64,000 nucleotides of DNA from Deinococcus gobiensis I-0 (lineage in GTDB: Bacteria > Deinococcota > Deinococci > Deinococcales > Deinococcaceae). The notes under the pieces are model-generated. The model saw only the letters and a list, made by a program, of their open reading frames with translations. It searched no databases and was not told where the DNA came from. The translations under genes and the position numbers were made by a program. The stretch covers positions 186,001-250,000 of the forward strand of contig NC_017791.1 of the NCBI RefSeq assembly GCF_000252445.1, read 5' to 3'. Positions 59,808-64,000 of the stretch are shown one piece after another (position 1 is the first letter of the stretch; each line of letters opens with the position of its first letter).

Positions 59808-60260
59808 ATGCCCCGCGCCGCCCGCGCCGAGATCACGCTTCAGGCTCCTCTGGAACGGGTCTTCGAACTGCTGGTGGACTTCAGCGCCTATGGGCGCTGG
59901 AATCCCTTCGTGGTGGACGTCACGGGAGCCAGTCGCGCAGCCGAGGGCGTGCAGATGCGCTTCAGGCTGCGCTGGCGCGAGGGCCGGTATATCCATTCCG
60001 ACGAACAGGTCACGCGCGTGCAAGCGCCTGCCGAGGGCGAGGCGCTGGTCGCCTGGCGGTACGACAGTCCGTTGGCTCGCTGGGGACTCCTACGCTCAGA
60101 GCGGGTGCAGACCCTGAGGTACCTGCCGAACGGCCACACGGCCTACACCACCGAGGAGATCTTTCACGGCCCGGCTGCTGCGTTCGTCCCCGTGGAGTGG
60201 GTGCAGGCAGGATTCGAAGCCCAAGCGCGGTCCATGCAAGAGGCCCTGTCGTCCTCCTGA
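59808..60260 (+). CDS. START/SRPBCC-type polyketide cyclase-like protein
   Basis: A 150-residue protein with the SRPBCC layout: AEITLQAPLERVFELLVDFSAYGRWNPFVVDVTGASR (helix-grip first strand, two helices and the W-N-P-F turn), VQMRFRLRWREGRYIH, EQVTRVQAPAEGEALVAWRY, and a long C-terminal helix. These proteins bind hydrophobic ligands. The start at 59808 is chosen over the longer frame because of the -10 box 7 nt before it. Confidence 0.8.
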   Translation: MPRAARAEITLQAPLERVFELLVDFSAYGRWNPFVVDVTGASRAAEGVQMRFRLRWREGRYIHSDEQVTRVQAPAEGEALVAWRYDSPLARWGLLRSERVQTLRYLPNGHTAYTTEEIFHGPAAAFVPVEWVQAGFEAQARSMQEALSSS

Positions 60261-60703
60261 AGGCCCATTGGTATCGCCCTGGGGGCGCAGCGCAGTGATT
60301 TTACCCCTGGTTTCGGAACCAGTCGGATGGAATGGGATCCGTTATGCGTGTTCGCATCTCTTGATCGAAGCACTACGTGTAGGGCGCGCATAAGATCTCT
60401 CCAGCGGCCCTCGGCAGGACTTTAGTGCTCTGGGGCAACTGTAGCCAGACAGCGCACTCCACGCATGATGACGATCTACTCGTGGGGGACGACAGTCATC
60501 TGACGAAGCCCTATCCGGCGAGCATCAGAGAGATGAAATGCCGGAAACGGCTCAAGATAGACCGGGAACTGTACGTATAGAGGAATCCTTCGCTCTGCTC
60601 TAAGTGGGGCGACGATCAAGAGCATGTCTGCCGACGGTAGACAATCCACGCCAAAAGCAGTCTCAGCGCCTCAACCGCTGGTCCGGCACGGACGCAACCA
60701 CCC
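60261..60703. other. Gene-poor stretch
   Basis: No intact gene. Between about 60458 and 60580 one frame reads like the decayed end of a response-regulator receiver domain (LVGDDSHLTKPYPASIREM), then stops. No promoter or repeat stands out. Confidence 0.3.
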
Positions 60704-61531
60704 TCAGACCCGGCGGATCTGGGACAGGATGCCCGCCGCGATCTCCTCGACACTTGCACTGGTCGTGTCACGTACGGGGAGCCCGAGTCGCCGGAAGAGA
60801 CGCTCGGCACGCGACACTTCGTACTCGCACTGTTCCAGGCTGGCGTAGCGGCTGCCCGCCTTCCGCTGGGTGCGGATCATATGCAGCCGCCGAGGATCAA
60901 TGGTCAGGCCGTAGGCCTTGGCCTGATGGCCCACCAGTGGCAGGGGAAAGGCCTCCTGTTCGAAGTCGTCCTCCGCCAGTGGATAGTTGCTGGCGCGCAC
61001 GCCGTGTTGTAGGGCCAGAAACAGGCTGGTGGGGGTCTTTCCGGCGCGGCTGACCCCGAGAAGGATCACGTCGGCCAGGCCATACTGACGGCTGCCCAGG
61101 CCGTCGTCGGTGGCGAGGGCGAAGTCGAGCGCGTCCATACGGGCCAGGTAGGAGGTCTGGTCGTGCATGTCGTGGTGGCGACCCACGCTGCGCGCCGCCT
61201 GCTCGCCGAACTCCTGTTCCAGCGCGGCCAGCCCGGACCCCAGCAGGTCGAACAGCAGGGCGGGGGCGGTCTGCAACTCGCTCAGCACGGACGGGTCCGT
61301 GACCGTCGTAAATACGACTGGGCGCGGGCCGCTGGCCACCAGTGCAGCGATCTCCCCCACCACCTCGCGGGCGGCCCCGACCGTGCCGATGAAGGGTCGC
61401 TGGAGATACCTCGGAGATTGGGCGGGAAAGTGCGCCAGCAGGGCGCGGGCGGCGTTCTCGGCGGTCAGGCCGGTATGGTCCGACACGATCAGCACGGGAC
61501 GCTCTGAGCAAAGGGGGGCTTTGTCACGCAC
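60704..61531 (-). CDS. ppsR: PEP synthase regulatory protein (bifunctional kinase/phosphorylase)
   Basis: This 275-residue DUF299 protein phosphorylates and dephosphorylates PEP synthase, using ADP and phosphate. It has the conserved opening [15 protein letters not shown] and the nucleotide-binding loop GVSRAGKT (159-166). It also has [26 protein letters not shown] and the C-terminal [13 protein letters not shown]. Start GTG 61531 has GGAG upstream. It follows ppsA by 67 nt in the same direction. Confidence 0.93.
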   Translation of the reverse strand: MRDKAPLCSERPVLIVSDHTGLTAENAARALLAHFPAQSPRYLQRPFIGTVGAAREVVGEIAALVASGPRPVVFTTVTDPSVLSELQTAPALLFDLLGSGLAALEQEFGEQAARSVGRHHDMHDQTSYLARMDALDFALATDDGLGSRQYGLADVILLGVSRAGKTPTSLFLALQHGVRASNYPLAEDDFEQEAFPLPLVGHQAKAYGLTIDPRRLHMIRTQRKAGSRYASLEQCEYEVSRAERLFRRLGLPVRDTTSASVEEIAAGILSQIRRV

Positions 61532-61557
61532 GGGGGTCTCCTTATCCTGGTGGGGAT

Positions 61558-61591
61558 GGGGGGGCCGGGTATGTGCCCTCCCCGCCCCCCC
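61558..61591 (-). promoter_or_regulatory. GC hairpin between ppsA and ppsR
   Basis: GGGGGGC / GCCCCCC arms around an 18-nt loop in the intercistronic gap. No T-run; it may reduce ppsR expression relative to ppsA. Confidence 0.4.
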
Positions 61592-61598
61592 GAGCCGA

Positions 61599-63965
<2,367 letters not shown>

Positions 63966-64000
63966 CTCCGTATCCCCTCCCGTGATCCGGCCTCACTTGG

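Noticed and set aside
60456..60580. Receiver-domain-like text (LVGDDSHLTKPY)
   Set aside because: Too short and interrupted to call a gene; noted as a possible relic only.

Overview
The window is GC-rich with a strongly GC-biased third codon position. Gene content (a ppsA-ppsR pair, spore-coat-U type fimbriae, a two-OB-fold SSB-like protein, leaderless-looking promoters) fits a Deinococcus or close relative. This is inference from content; no database was searched. It looks like a large plasmid or a chromosome carrying an integrated conjugative element, with several IS-driven insertions.

Region by region. 0-3.1 kb: two co-directional genes of unknown function; the second carries a complete GreA-like domain at its C-terminus. 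3.3-19.9 kb: a type IV secretion/conjugation locus with VirB9-, VirB10/DotG-, VirB2-, VirB3-, VirB4-, VirB5-, VirB6-, VirD4- and VirB11-like genes, a lipoprotein, a secreted PLD-like protein and a duplicated membrane protein. Five transcription units in it share a 14-16 bp motif (GTCACCCCAAGTACAC) just upstream of their first gene. 20.0-22.5 kb: a CoiA-like nuclease, a membrane protein and an HTH protein. 22.5-22.7 kb: four tandem 33-bp repeats in a non-coding stretch. 23.1-29.8 kb: a one-directional series of small, mostly unrecognised genes. Thirteen starts in this series lie 9-11 nt behind a short hairpin with TGGC...GCCA at its base and a stem that changes on both arms from copy to copy. 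This is the most unusual signal in the window. 30-32.6 kb: small accessory genes.

32.6-44.1 kb: a chaperone-usher fimbrial island. Two broken copies of one IS5-type element, in inverted orientation, bound it. Just inside them is an inverted duplication of about 1.47 kb (two pilin genes plus the 5' half of a lipoprotein gene). The lipoproteins' C-terminal halves differ and are AT-rich. 44.2-48.1 kb: an AT-rich two-gene cargo, then an IS graveyard. 48.2-52.1 kb: a sulfide/persulfide detoxification operon (persulfide dioxygenase-rhodanese, rhodanese, TauE, two YeeE-type proteins) with a divergent CstR-like repressor and a palindromic operator. 52.4-53.1 kb: arsR-arsC. 53.2-57.4 kb: transposase remnants around an S41-like protein and an HTH regulator. 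57.6-60.3 kb: an MFS exporter, its divergent regulator and a START-like protein. 60.7-64.0 kb: ppsR and ppsA, ordinary metabolic genes.

How they may work together (inference): the 3.3-20 kb genes would build the transfer channel. The 22.5-29.8 kb block would be a replication/partition or transfer start site followed by genes expressed through hairpin-marked starts, including an SSB-like protein. The fimbrial, sulfide and arsenic modules are separate cargo.
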